Positions 48,878 to 59,068 of a stretch of DNA of 64,000 nucleotides are shown piece by piece. Below the pieces are notes generated by a model, which had not been told where the DNA came from, ran no database searches, and saw nothing but the letters and a program-made list of their open reading frames with translations. Position 1 is the first letter of the stretch, and every line of letters begins with the position of its first letter. The translations under genes and the position numbers were made by a program. Source of the stretch: Thermoguttaceae bacterium (GTDB taxonomy: Bacteria; Planctomycetota; Planctomycetia; Pirellulales; Thermoguttaceae); NCBI GenBank assembly GCA_017407125.1, contig JAFQXE010000023.1, forward strand, positions 1 through 64,000, written 5' to 3'.

Positions 48878-51739
48878 ATGAAACAGAATCGATCCTTTTT
48901 TGTCATCCTGACGTTTCTGTGTTCCATGTTGTTTGCTTTTTGGGGGCAGGCAGAGGACAAGGCTGTTTTAGACGTCGCGAAATGGGCTCCGGAACATCCC
49001 GCAAGCGTTGTCGTTTTTGATCTTCATTCTCTTAAAATCAAGACAGAGTACTCGAAGATTAAGGAGATGTTCAAAAACGTCATGCCTCGAACCTTAACCG
49101 GTCCCAATGAGTTGACAGTCGCCCTGGCTCAGTTTGAAAGCGGCTTGGATGTTTTTGAATCGCAAATCGACAAGTTCTGCGCCGTTGGGGCAACCAAAGC
49201 GTATCTTTGCATTGACAGCTGCGATTATGATAATCCCTTGTCTTATCTTACCGTTATTCCAACAGATCCCGCCAAATCAATAGAAGCCCAAAAACTTGCC
49301 GTCGAGTTCTCTAAAGGGGATTTTATTCCTGAAGAAGGACGGGATAGCTGGCAACAATCGTTTTTTATTAAGGCGTACAACGATTGCATCGTTCTGGCTC
49401 CCAATATTAAAAACGACGACCTCGACGAAGAAAAACAAAAGCAGTTCTTTGAAGAGTTGGAACTCAAGGTTTCCAAATCTTCGAATAAGCCGTTCCAAGT
49501 ATTGTTCAGTAAAGCGTCGTCATGGAAAACCGGCGCAATCCAGGTTTATCTTTTTGCTGAAGGAGAACTGGCAAAAGTTTTGGAAAAAGCGGACCAGGCG
49601 ATTGCCGCTCAAGGCGTGGCTCCCAATACGATAATTAAAGGAATTCGCGCTGTTGCGATTGAACTTGACTTTGCAAAGAGCGATCTGCGCGTTCAGATTA
49701 TCAGCGAAGACGATCAGTCCGCAAACGAGCTTTACTTGGCTATGCCCGTTGTGAAAAGGGTGATTTTTAATCGCGAAGGCGGATCGGAGGATTCTCTGGA
49801 AATGCGTTTCCTTATTTCAGACGCGATTAATCATGCGCTCCATTTGTTTAATCCTGTAGTTAAATACAATACGTTAAACTGGTCGTCAAAGACGGTCTTT
49901 AAACGGCTGGACGCTCTTTTGCCAAAGCTGTCTATTGACCGCTCTGCCGGTCTGTACGTCCCTGTTACTCAAAGCGTCAAAGACGAAGCCGACAGAATTT
50001 ATTCTCTCGCCGCTCCGTTTATCAACAAGCAGACATTCGCGGTTGTCCATTTGGATGCCGTCGATTTGGACGGCGCTTTTGGAAAAGCGGGAACAAAGGT
50101 TTACGACGAACTCAAACGCCTGCTGCCGGAAACGTTTTCCGGGCATTCGGAAAAAATTACACAGATTGTCAATAACGTTCAGTTGGTTTTGGAAGATATT
50201 GACAATCTGTGCCATCAGATTAAAGCCGTCGGCGGACGGGATCTGTTTGTTATTGTAGACAAAGATACTGCAGCGCCTGTTAAAATGATTGTCCCGTTTG
50301 ACAAAGAGAAAAAAGCTGACGCCAAAAAGCTCTTCTACTTTTTACGTCAAATGCGCTTTTTATCTCCGAGTTTTATTGAAGAGCAGGAATCCCGCTATTT
50401 CCGGACGGTTTACAAAAATTGCCTTATTTTCGGGCTTAAAAACAACAACCTTCCTGTTTCCAAAGACGACTTTAATAACGGTCTGAAAGAATTTGAGGCT
50501 CAAGACGTTCCAGAAATCCGCCAGGCGTTTGAACTCTCGTGGAGTTACCAGCGAGCGGAGAACTCAATTGCGTTGAGTCGTTTTCAGGCGATTCTTAACG
50601 TACAAGCTCTGCTCAATGCGATAAATGCGCCTGTTTTTCAATTGCTTCGTGAACGGTTGGAAGATGACGATCCTGAACTGGCGGAGCTTTTGCCAGAGTT
50701 TACGGATCAACAGCTTGCAGACGGCGTTAAGACCGCGGTTTTGGAAATTCATCCGGAAAAGCTGTTCATGAATTTACACGTCATTTCCAAAGACGAACAA
50801 TCGGCAAAGAATTTTGCGGAGTTTGTCAAAGCTCTCAAACCGTTGGTTGCTCAGAGCTACTTAAAGAATCTCCCGGAAGACGCTCCAGTTGTACTCAGAG
50901 ATTACTACCTTGACTATATAGACAGCATTTTTGACTCTCAAGTTCTGGAAGTTCGAGACAACGTCCTGTCAATTCGTTCCAACAACGTTTCCGAGAAGTA
51001 CAAAGCAATCAACGATTGGGTTTCTGAAAATTGCTCCATGACGACAATTGGCGTTGGAGGCGTTGCCGTTGGATTGCTTCTGCCGGCAGTAGCGTCAGCG
51101 CGAGAATCAGCTCGAAGAATGCAGAACGCCAACAATTTCAAGCAATTGGCGTTAGGAATGCTCATGTATGAAGCGGCTCACAGGTATCTTCCTTCGCCTT
51201 ATACGGTAAATGAAGATGGCAAGCGTCTGCACAGCTGGCGCGTGGCATTACTGCCTTATTTGGAGGAACAGGAGCTTTACGATCAGATCCGTTTGGACGA
51301 ACCGTGGGACAGCGATTGGAACAAGCAGTTCCACGATAAATGTCCTAAATGTTTCCGAAATCCCAGCATTGAACTCTCTCCTGGTGAAACAACGTTTGCC
51401 GTTGTTGTAGGGGAAAACACTGTGTTCCCGGGTTCTAAAAAATTGAGTATGGCGTCTATAATGGATGGCTGCTGCAATACAGCCTTGATTGTTGAACGCT
51501 CGCCGGTCTGCTGGATGGATCCGAATTCGGACGTTCCGTTTGAGGAAGCGATTAAAGGCGTCAATGTTTCGCCCAATGGAATTCGTTCCTGTTATAACGG
51601 CATTTTTATGCTTGTTCTGTGCGATGGAAGCGTTTGCAATCTGCCTGATAACGTTTCCAGCGTTTTCCTCCGCAAACTGTTCGAAAGAAACGATGGAAAA
51701 ATAATTGACCTGGATAATCCCGAGTTGAACGAACAGTAA
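48878..51739 (+). CDS. Exported protein with C-terminal DUF1559-type domain
   Basis: This 953-aa protein has a signal peptide (FFVILTFLCSMLFAFWGQAE) and a long region of about 700 residues without a recognised family. A DUF1559-like C-terminus starts near residue 714: GLLLPAVASARESARRMQNA, NNFKQLALGMLMYEAAH, LPSPYTVNEDGKRLHSWRVA LLPYLEEQELYDQI, and a final CDGSVCNLPDN. The His of the usual H-x9-DG motif reads as Tyr. DUF1559 proteins are a planctomycete speciality and normally start with a pilin-like helix; here the domain is fused behind a large exported part. ATG 48878 has GAGGA at good spacing, so the longer ORF from 48731 was not used. Confidence 0.85.
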   Translation: MKQNRSFFVILTFLCSMLFAFWGQAEDKAVLDVAKWAPEHPASVVVFDLHSLKIKTEYSKIKEMFKNVMPRTLTGPNELTVALAQFESGLDVFESQIDKFCAVGATKAYLCIDSCDYDNPLSYLTVIPTDPAKSIEAQKLAVEFSKGDFIPEEGRDSWQQSFFIKAYNDCIVLAPNIKNDDLDEEKQKQFFEELELKVSKSSNKPFQVLFSKASSWKTGAIQVYLFAEGELAKVLEKADQAIAAQGVAPNTIIKGIRAVAIELDFAKSDLRVQIISEDDQSANELYLAMPVVKRVIFNREGGSEDSLEMRFLISDAINHALHLFNPVVKYNTLNWSSKTVFKRLDALLPKLSIDRSAGLYVPVTQSVKDEADRIYSLAAPFINKQTFAVVHLDAVDLDGAFGKAGTKVYDELKRLLPETFSGHSEKITQIVNNVQLVLEDIDNLCHQIKAVGGRDLFVIVDKDTAAPVKMIVPFDKEKKADAKKLFYFLRQMRFLSPSFIEEQESRYFRTVYKNCLIFGLKNNNLPVSKDDFNNGLKEFEAQDVPEIRQAFELSWSYQRAENSIALSRFQAILNVQALLNAINAPVFQLLRERLEDDDPELAELLPEFTDQQLADGVKTAVLEIHPEKLFMNLHVISKDEQSAKNFAEFVKALKPLVAQSYLKNLPEDAPVVLRDYYLDYIDSIFDSQVLEVRDNVLSIRSNNVSEKYKAINDWVSENCSMTTIGVGGVAVGLLLPAVASARESARRMQNANNFKQLALGMLMYEAAHRYLPSPYTVNEDGKRLHSWRVALLPYLEEQELYDQIRLDEPWDSDWNKQFHDKCPKCFRNPSIELSPGETTFAVVVGENTVFPGSKKLSMASIMDGCCNTALIVERSPVCWMDPNSDVPFEEAIKGVNVSPNGIRSCYNGIFMLVLCDGSVCNLPDNVSSVFLRKLFERNDGKIIDLDNPELNEQ

Positions 51740-51755
51740 AATTGAAAGACGTGAG

Positions 51756-51782
51756 TTGTGAGGGCGCAAAACGCTCTCACAA
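51756..51782 (+). terminator. Hairpin after the DUF1559 gene
   Basis: An 11-bp stem with one G-T pair (51756-51766 with 51772-51782) surrounds a CAAAA loop. There is no T-run, so it may be a weak or Rho-assisted terminator. Confidence 0.5.
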
Positions 51783-51923
51783 TTCCAGCTGTCTGTGAGC
51801 GAGCCATTTTTTAACGCCCTTCTGTTCGAGCGTATCTAAAACGCTGTTTTTAATGTGGCGTGCAATTTCTAATGCTTTAATATATAATAAGTTATGCTGT
51901 TTCTGCTTTGCGTTGAACTCCAT
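51777..51923 (-). CDS. Possible 48-aa small protein
   Basis: A minus-strand reading frame begins MEFNAKQKQHNLLYIKALEI and ends LAHRQLEL, with a mainly helical, basic composition that looks protein-like. No Shine-Dalgarno is visible and the 3' end overlaps the hairpin of the opposite gene. It could equally be a remnant of a larger gene or chance. The family is unknown. Confidence 0.3.
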   Translation of the reverse strand: MEFNAKQKQHNLLYIKALEIARHIKNSVLDTLEQKGVKKWLAHRQLEL

Positions 51924-52166
51924 GAGTCAAGCGTTAAAGAATGATTTATCTTAATATATTTTGGAAATTTGAGTAAAAAACGCTATAGACAAAAAAATAA
52001 AAAATGGTTATATTGAGCGACAATAGATTATTATTTTGGGGAGTATCTAAAAATACAGGGATTTGGTTTCAACGTTATGCGGTAAGTAGCGAGAACTGAT
52101 TTAATCTCACTTACCACAAACGATTTTACGCATCCCCCCCGCAGCCAGCCATTAAATAAAATTTAA

Positions 52167-54899
52167 ATGCAAAAATCATTTTTTTCAAAATACAGCCTCC
52201 TGATTTTAATTATTACGGTGTTTACATTTCCGCTTATTTGGGCGGGAACGGTTCGATCGCTCAGGTCGCCACGAAACAATATCAAAGAATGGCTTCCTCA
52301 AGAGACGGAAGAACTCCAAACCCATCGCTGGTTTCAGAGCAACTTTCCGCTGGAACAGTTTATCGTTTTCAGCTGGAACGGCTGTACGATTGACGATCCC
52401 CGTCTTGACAAGGTCGTCAAAGCGATAGTTCCGCGTCGGGATTCTCAGGGGAGAGTCTGTAAAGAAGACTGGAAACTGCGCCATTTTGCCAAGGCGTATT
52501 CTGGCAAAGACATGGCTCAGCTTTTGCTTGACAGCTATCCTGGCATGACGCCTGAAGATGCGATCGAACGACTCAAGGGAACGCTTATCGGTCAGGATGG
52601 AAAGAGTACGTGTATTATGGTCAACCTTGCGCTGGAAGCGGAAGGTCAGAATATGCGTCCTGTACTCGAAAATGTTTACGACGTCTGCCGAAGCTGCGGC
52701 ATTGGGACGGATTTGGATAACAATCAAATTACGAAGCTTGTCCATTTGGGCGGGCCTCCGGTCGATAACGTCGCGATTGATATTGAAGGAACCAAGACGC
52801 TCATCAAGTTGGCGTGGCTGTGCTTATTGGTTGGCGTTTTAATCGCAACGGCGATTTTCCGTTCGTTCCGTCTGACGACCATCGTTCTGTTCATGTCGCT
52901 GGTATGCGCCGGTATATGCTTGGCGGTTGTTTACTTTTCCGGCGACACCTTAGATGCGATTCTGCTTTCCATGCCGCCGCTGTGCTACGTTTTGGGCATG
53001 TCCGGCGCGGTGCACATAGTCAACTATTATCATGACTCCATACGCGAGCCGGACGGTTTGATTGCGGCTCCGGACAGAGCGCTCAAACACGCGATTAAAC
53101 CGTGTTTCTTTGCGGAATTGACAACCGCTATCGGGTTGCTGTCGCTGTTGACCTCTGGCGTATTGCCGATTCGAAAGTTTGGCTGGTATTCCGCCATTGG
53201 CGTCTTGCTGACGCTTTTGGTTCAGTTTTTCACGCTGCCGGCGCTGCTGTATTATTTCCCCTCAAAACGATTTGCTCAGCAGCACGCAACTCACGGACAC
53301 GACGACGATCACGCGTCGCGGCTGGTTTTGTTCTGGAGCTGGTTTGGCAAGAAAATCGTCTACAATTACAAGACAACTTTGGCGATCTGCTTTGGCATGA
53401 TGCTTGTAACCGGAATTGGTCTGTCGCAGCTTAAGACGTCTGTCAAGCTGATGAAATTCTTCACGCCGGACACGACGATTGTCAAAGACTACTCGTGGCT
53501 TGAAAAACAACTCGGTCCGCTGGTTCCGATGGAGATTGTCGTTCAGTTTGACAATCAGACGTGTCCGTTGAATACGGTTCAGCGTCTGCGTCTTGTCAAA
53601 GAGCTTTCTGCGGCGATTTACGCGATGGACAAAGAAAAAGTCGGCGGGGCGATGTCGGCTGCGACTGTTACACCGGATCTGGAAGAACGTCGAATTGGAA
53701 CCTACTCTACAGATTCGCTTATTTCGCAAAAACTCGATGCAAACCGCCCACAGCTTCGCGATTTTATTACCGTCGACATCGGCTCTGCAATTCGTCGATA
53801 TCCGGATACTCCGATTGCTGAACTGGGTCTGGAAGAAACCGTTGTCAAAAAATTCCACGACAACGGCATGGATAAGGTTTCAGACTTGCTTCCACACATT
53901 TTAGACGCGAAACGATTTGAATTCCTGACAGACGACGAGCAAAGCGAATACACTCGTCTGGCAACGGAATGGGCAACCCCGCGAGGGAACGATTTGTGGC
54001 GAATAACCGCTCGCGTTTGGGCTTTGACCGACCTGGACTATGGCGAATTCATCTATGAACTGAAAGAGAATCTTGATCCGATTGTCGAAAACTTCATCAA
54101 AGAAGGTTTGCCGATGGCGTCGCTTGCCAAGTCAAAGGTCTTCCAGGAAAATGAAGCCAAGACGGTCAAGCCGGACGGAACCAAATACGCTGCAGACGAA
54201 AACGTTCCTATTGACGGCGTTGAGATTATTTATACAGGAACCGTGCCGCTGGTCTACAAAACTCAGCACAACCTGCTCACCAGTCTGACGGAAAGCGTTT
54301 TGATGTCGTTTGTCATGATCGCTTTGTTGATGATGTTCCTTTTCCGTTCGACGGTTGGCGGCTTTATAACCATGCTTCCAAACATTTTCCCGATTATTCT
54401 CGTGTTCGGAACGATGTCCTGGATAGGCGTCCTTTGCGACGTCGGCACGATGATGACCGCGTCCGTCGCCCTGGGTATTGCCGTTGACGACACCGTTCAT
54501 TTCCTGACATGGTTCCGTCACGGCATGGAGTCCGGCATGACGTATAAGGAGGCTATAATTCAGGCCTACGAACGCTGCGGAAGCGCCATTACTCAAACAA
54601 CGCTCATTTCCGGTTTGGGATTGTCGGTATTTATGTTCAGCACGTTTACTCCGACGATGCGCTTTGGCATAATGATGCTCACGCTGTTGTTCTCCGCCAC
54701 CTTTGGCGACCTGATCTTCCTTCCCGCCTTGCTGGCGTGGTCCAAGGGACGCTTTTTCGACAACAAGAGCTTGCTTGACGACTTCCGATCCAGAAAGACG
54801 CGTCAGGAGACTAAAGAACCCGATGCCGAGGTTTCGGAACTGAAACCGCAGAGCGAAGAGCTGGAAAATGACGACAACGCTTCGCTTTCAGCGGAATAA
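52167..54899 (+). CDS. RND/MMPL superfamily exporter
   Basis: This 910-aa inner-membrane protein has the duplicated RND layout. The first helix (about 9-28) is followed by a large extracytoplasmic loop to about 210, five helices to about 375, and a helix near 400-420. A second large loop (about 430-705) and a final five-helix block to about 860 follow. The tail is acidic and cytoplasmic. The helix-4-type segment AVDDTVHFLTWFRHGMESG carries the paired acids expected for proton coupling (GIAVDDTVHF), mirrored by MSGAVHIVNYYHDS in the first half. The HAE3/MMPL branch exports lipids, hopanoids or pigments in other bacteria; the cargo here is unknown. It sits before two giant exported proteins. 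Confidence 0.88.
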   Translation: MQKSFFSKYSLLILIITVFTFPLIWAGTVRSLRSPRNNIKEWLPQETEELQTHRWFQSNFPLEQFIVFSWNGCTIDDPRLDKVVKAIVPRRDSQGRVCKEDWKLRHFAKAYSGKDMAQLLLDSYPGMTPEDAIERLKGTLIGQDGKSTCIMVNLALEAEGQNMRPVLENVYDVCRSCGIGTDLDNNQITKLVHLGGPPVDNVAIDIEGTKTLIKLAWLCLLVGVLIATAIFRSFRLTTIVLFMSLVCAGICLAVVYFSGDTLDAILLSMPPLCYVLGMSGAVHIVNYYHDSIREPDGLIAAPDRALKHAIKPCFFAELTTAIGLLSLLTSGVLPIRKFGWYSAIGVLLTLLVQFFTLPALLYYFPSKRFAQQHATHGHDDDHASRLVLFWSWFGKKIVYNYKTTLAICFGMMLVTGIGLSQLKTSVKLMKFFTPDTTIVKDYSWLEKQLGPLVPMEIVVQFDNQTCPLNTVQRLRLVKELSAAIYAMDKEKVGGAMSAATVTPDLEERRIGTYSTDSLISQKLDANRPQLRDFITVDIGSAIRRYPDTPIAELGLEETVVKKFHDNGMDKVSDLLPHILDAKRFEFLTDDEQSEYTRLATEWATPRGNDLWRITARVWALTDLDYGEFIYELKENLDPIVENFIKEGLPMASLAKSKVFQENEAKTVKPDGTKYAADENVPIDGVEIIYTGTVPLVYKTQHNLLTSLTESVLMSFVMIALLMMFLFRSTVGGFITMLPNIFPIILVFGTMSWIGVLCDVGTMMTASVALGIAVDDTVHFLTWFRHGMESGMTYKEAIIQAYERCGSAITQTTLISGLGLSVFMFSTFTPTMRFGIMMLTLLFSATFGDLIFLPALLAWSKGRFFDNKSLLDDFRSRKTRQETKEPDAEVSELKPQSEELENDDNASLSAE

Positions 54900-54914
54900 G
54901 TACGCGTAAATCAT

Positions 54915-54958
54915 GAGTAGGGAACGGCGAATTACATTCAGTCCCCTACTCTTTTTTT
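54915..54958 (+). terminator. Terminator after the MMPL gene
   Basis: GAGTAGGG (54915-54922) pairs with CCCTACTC (54944-54951) and TTTTTTT follows. Confidence 0.85.
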
Positions 54959-55182
54959 CTACGTTCTATATTTCCAGGCTCATTTAAGCGGCATTTTTTA
55001 CTGACTTTTCATTAAAAACCAGATTAAAAATCGGTCTATTCGTTATATATTACCTATTTTATAAAATATTTATAAAATATCTTGCCTTACCTACTTCCCA
55101 AAATTGCGAAAATCTAGTAAACTGGATAAATAAGAAGGTATATAGACGCTTTGTATAAATATGGCGTCAAAGTAGAATTTGC

Positions 55183-58100
55183 ATGTCAGGTAAAGTATTT
55201 GTACATAAATTTTTCGTGCATAAGAACCTCATTATATTTATTCTGACGATAACAGTCCTTTTAGCGTCTTTTGAGAATTTGTTTTCTCAAACAGACGGCG
55301 GGTCGTCATACGCTCCTCCAGGATTCGGTTCGAAACCAGGTTCGTATATGATGCCTCCAGGGGAAGGCGTTGAGCCTCCACGCGAGTCCATTCCTCCGAG
55401 GTATATTCGAAAGTCGGTCAGGGATTTGGCTCCATTATATTTGATGGAGAAAAACGGCGAACTCGTTCCTGCTCTGAATTGGTCTCCGGAAGAACTGGAT
55501 TCTTTATTGCAGCGCATAAACGAAAATCAGCGTCAAGCCGATCTCCCGGATTACATTTGTGAAAGTCTGACGCTTTCTGGCGTTCAAAAGGGCGAGAAGG
55601 CGGAATTGACTCTTACGATGCGATTTACAATTCCGCAAAAGCCCTATGTTCGTATACCATTACAGCTAAATGGAGTAATTTTGCTTGAATCTCCTAAATG
55701 CTCTTCTGGGGAATTCCTTGCTCCGCAAAGCGATGGCAGTTATGTGTTGTTCATAAAATCAAGTGAAGGCAATAGGCAAGAGACAGTAGGCAGCAGTGAA
55801 TTGGAACAACCGGCCGAACCCGCTCCAGAAGCATCGCCTGAACAGACGCCGGAACAACCGACAGAACCCGCCCCTGAAGCAACTCCTGAACAGACGTCGG
55901 AACAGCCGACCGAACCAACGTCGGATGAAGAGCAGGGCGCTAATAACGAGAACCCGCAGCAATCGGATATAACCTCCGAATCGGATTCATCGTCGGGTGT
56001 TTCTCAAAAACATGAAATAACGTTGAAGATACTGGTTCCGTTACAGAAGAATCAGTCAATGTATACGTTGAATATGAAACTGCCGAAAGCTCTTTTCAGC
56101 CAGATAACTCTTGAAACGCCGTTTTCATCAGTCGAGACGCGGGCGTCTTCTCATGTAGTTATTCAGCCGACGGAAACGTCGGAAGACGGTAAGGTAGCCA
56201 AAATCAGGGCTTATTCCCTTGGGTCTGAATTCCAGCTTCAGTGGAATGCAAGCGAGTCTCAGGAAACGAATTCCAAAATAATGGATTCGTCCACGGATAT
56301 TCACATTGACATTCGTCCTGGCGAGATTTTCTATACGGCTAATATGCGATTGCAGTACGCCAACCAGCCTCCAAGCGAGTTCATTTTGAATTTACCCCCG
56401 TCTGCGGAATTGCTGCCCAGCTCAACGAACGAGTATTCCATTGAACGGCTTCCAGACGCTCAGTCTAACGTTCAGAATGCTGTAAAAATACGATTGAACG
56501 ACGCGTACAAGAGTTCATCCAAGCTGACGTTCCACGCTCGTCTTTCTATTGATCAAACAACGTCTTTACGTTGGCAGGATTTGATGGGATTTGGGATTCG
56601 CGATTCCGTTCGTCAAAGCGGTCGAATTGGGATTAACGTTGACAAGAGTTATCAGGTCATTTGGAATCCCGGTTTGTACGTCAGCCGGGTTGACGAACTT
56701 CCAGAAACATACGAAGGCGAATATCAGTATGCGTTTTTATTCTCAGGACAACCCTGTTCTTTAATGGCGAGAATTGTCGCCAGACGAACGCGAATCAACG
56801 TTCAACCGCAGTACAGGGTTTTTATTGGTGAAGAGGAAATGCGTCTTGACGTTTCATGGACATACAATATCCGCGGCGGTCAGGTGGATTGGCTCGACGT
56901 GGATTTGAACGGTTGGCAGCTGAGATCTATAAAAGACATCGGCCCGGATAATGTTTTCACTTCTGAATCCCGGGAAGACGGCGGCAGGGTTTCGGCGCGA
57001 CTGGCTCAGGCGACAACAGGAACTGTCGAGATGAAAATGACACTGTACGCCAATATTGGACCAGACGCCAAAGAGATTTCATTCCGCATGCCTCAGCCGT
57101 GCGTCAATTCGCCAGACGAAGATTTTGTTCTTTCGCCTGGAATTCTGTATGTTGTCAGCGCGGCAAATGTAAAAATCAATCCGTCAATGGATAAAACGGA
57201 AAAGCTTGTCAAACAGAATTATTCCGCTTCCGAGATGCAAAAAGTGGAATCTGGAGAGCTGTTTTGTTATCGGGTAGACGATACCGCCGCTGAGTTCAAG
57301 TCAAGCCTTACGATTCTTCCTCAAAAGATTGAAGTCCAAAGCGACGTTCAAGCTGTGATTTCCGGAACGCGATGTTTGGTAAAACAGAGCTTTGATTTTT
57401 CTGTTTTATACAAACCTGTAACTCAGGCTGCGTTTACCGGTTCAAACGCGCTGGCGGAAATGACGGATCTGAAATTTATGCTGGGCGGGAAAGAGTTGAA
57501 CATTCGTAAAACGGCGGACAGCGGCTGCACGCGAATAACGGCAATTATCGACCAGCCGATTATTGGAAACTTTGTTATTGAGGCAACGTATTCTATCCCA
57601 TTGAATGAAGAAAACGACGTTAATTTGTCAGACGCGCTGATTCCTCTCATTTCGTACGAGAATCCGGAATCAGAAGACGAAAACCGGGTTGTTTTGTGCA
57701 AATCCGTCTTGCTTGGCGTGGAGCGAACTCTGGAACTGGTTTCTGTTACAAGTGAAGAATTGGAGGTCAAAGACGAAAAGCGAAGCGACTTGACGGCGTT
57801 CCAAAATCCTGAAACAAACAACAACAGCGGCGAAAAAGTCAATAATCAGCCGGCGAAAGTGGTAAACGGCTCTGCGCTGCCCAATCCATTCAAATCCTTC
57901 CGCGCTGTCAATTCAGAAAACGATGACGCCGCGCCAAACGAAAGTGAAACGGTTTTTGACAACAGTTCTCATTTCGCAACGTATTCCTGGATGCTGACTC
58001 CTGACAGTTCGCAAAACAACGTTCTCAATTCTTCGCTGCTAATTACGGTTAAACGACGAAAGGGAATGGTTTGGGATTCTTTAACCGTAGATCGAGCGTG

Positions 58101-58932
58101 GATTCAAACAATGTTAACGCCAACGCGTCGACAGGATGCCGCTTCCTTCCGGTTTATTTCCAGAGCTCCTCACATTACTGTGGTTTTGCCGCCAAACGTT
58201 GATATGGGATCTTTGCAAATATTGCTCGATTCGCATTTGACAGATCAGTTCCGTCCAGAACAAAAACATCGTTATGTAATCTCAGTTCCTGACGATGGAC
58301 AGACGCATATACTTGAAATGAGCTATTATTTCAATCGACCGTCTCACGGATTCAAGAGAGAAAAAATTCAGCTGCCGTATATTGAAGAGTCCAAATGGAC
58401 GCGATGGCTGTACTGGAGTCTTTGCGTTCCAAAGAACATTCATTTGCTTACGCCTCCCAAGGCTCTCAACGCAGAGTATTCCTGGCAGCGTCAGGGGCCG
58501 TTCTTCCGTCGAAATTCCATTTACGCCTTTAGCGCGCTGGAGGATTGGTCTGGAGGACGCAACCTTCCGGATCCGCCTCAGGGAGCGAACATTTATCTTT
58601 TCAGCGGATTTGGTCAAATTCAGGAAGCGGAAGTTTTTCTGATAGACCGTTCCGTATTGCTAATCGCTTCTTCCCTGATTGTTTTGGTCCTGGGACTGCT
58701 TATACTTCATATTAAACGTTTGAGAAAGATTTGGATGTTAACTATACTGGCGATAACGTTGTTGTTTGCGTCGCTTTGGGAACCGGAAATCGCCCTGACG
58801 ATATTGCAGGCGTCCGCGTTGGGCTGCGCTTTGCTGGCGCTGTCGTTCATGTTCAGAAAGAAAACCCCGTCGTCAATTCGAGCCGAATCGACAATCGCCC
58901 AAATCAGTTCCACGCGAACTCACGTTAGTTAA
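55183..58932 (+). CDS. Giant exported membrane protein (1249 aa), family not recognised
   Basis: The protein has an N-terminal signal sequence (IIFILTITVLLASFENLFSQ) and a large beta-rich extracytoplasmic region. Three C-terminal membrane helices follow (about 1155-1225), ending in a short basic tail. Near residues 85-120 is APLYLMEKNGELVPALNWSPEELDSLLQRI, a motif with a counterpart in the next gene. A low-complexity segment at about 205-260 repeats PEQTPEQPTEPAPEA-like units. The heptamer array at 55768-55795 is translated just before it. Long strands such as MRLQYANQPPSEFILNLPPS recur through the body. No enzyme motif is visible. It may be a planctomycete envelope scaffold or surface protein, which is inference from size and topology. 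Confidence 0.8.
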   Translation: MSGKVFVHKFFVHKNLIIFILTITVLLASFENLFSQTDGGSSYAPPGFGSKPGSYMMPPGEGVEPPRESIPPRYIRKSVRDLAPLYLMEKNGELVPALNWSPEELDSLLQRINENQRQADLPDYICESLTLSGVQKGEKAELTLTMRFTIPQKPYVRIPLQLNGVILLESPKCSSGEFLAPQSDGSYVLFIKSSEGNRQETVGSSELEQPAEPAPEASPEQTPEQPTEPAPEATPEQTSEQPTEPTSDEEQGANNENPQQSDITSESDSSSGVSQKHEITLKILVPLQKNQSMYTLNMKLPKALFSQITLETPFSSVETRASSHVVIQPTETSEDGKVAKIRAYSLGSEFQLQWNASESQETNSKIMDSSTDIHIDIRPGEIFYTANMRLQYANQPPSEFILNLPPSAELLPSSTNEYSIERLPDAQSNVQNAVKIRLNDAYKSSSKLTFHARLSIDQTTSLRWQDLMGFGIRDSVRQSGRIGINVDKSYQVIWNPGLYVSRVDELPETYEGEYQYAFLFSGQPCSLMARIVARRTRINVQPQYRVFIGEEEMRLDVSWTYNIRGGQVDWLDVDLNGWQLRSIKDIGPDNVFTSESREDGGRVSARLAQATTGTVEMKMTLYANIGPDAKEISFRMPQPCVNSPDEDFVLSPGILYVVSAANVKINPSMDKTEKLVKQNYSASEMQKVESGELFCYRVDDTAAEFKSSLTILPQKIEVQSDVQAVISGTRCLVKQSFDFSVLYKPVTQAAFTGSNALAEMTDLKFMLGGKELNIRKTADSGCTRITAIIDQPIIGNFVIEATYSIPLNEENDVNLSDALIPLISYENPESEDENRVVLCKSVLLGVERTLELVSVTSEELEVKDEKRSDLTAFQNPETNNNSGEKVNNQPAKVVNGSALPNPFKSFRAVNSENDDAAPNESETVFDNSSHFATYSWMLTPDSSQNNVLNSSLLITVKRRKGMVWDSLTVDRAWIQTMLTPTRRQDAASFRFISRAPHITVVLPPNVDMGSLQILLDSHLTDQFRPEQKHRYVISVPDDGQTHILEMSYYFNRPSHGFKREKIQLPYIEESKWTRWLYWSLCVPKNIHLLTPPKALNAEYSWQRQGPFFRRNSIYAFSALEDWSGGRNLPDPPQGANIYLFSGFGQIQEAEVFLIDRSVLLIASSLIVLVLGLLILHIKRLRKIWMLTILAITLLFASLWEPEIALTILQASALGCALLALSFMFRKKTPSSIRAESTIAQISSTRTHVS
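55768..55795. repeat. Heptanucleotide array inside the 1249-aa protein gene
   Basis: The units are GGCAATA, GGCAAGA, GACAGTA and GGCAGCA, encoding about nine residues (EGNRQETVGSS) ahead of the Pro/Glu repeat. The same family is intergenic at 11934 and 44861. Confidence 0.75.
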
Positions 58933-59068
58933 TCTGAACTGAAAAACAGGAGAGTAAAAGAAAGTCGGAGTTGTTCGATAAGACTTGAACTTATAATTCA
59001 ATCGAGCTTTTGTCTGACGGCTTGAATAATACGCGGATCAATAAACAAGATATTTCGTTTTTTATTGC

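Larger units (their letters stand above)
51740..52166. other. 427-bp gap between DUF1559 and MMPL genes
   Basis: It contains the hairpin and the small minus-strand reading frame listed separately. It also has a possible promoter for the MMPL gene: TAGACA (51986-51991), 17 bases, TATATT (52009-52014). The MMPL start at 52167 lies about 150 bases further, preceded by a run of C and no clear ribosome-binding site. Confidence 0.4.
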
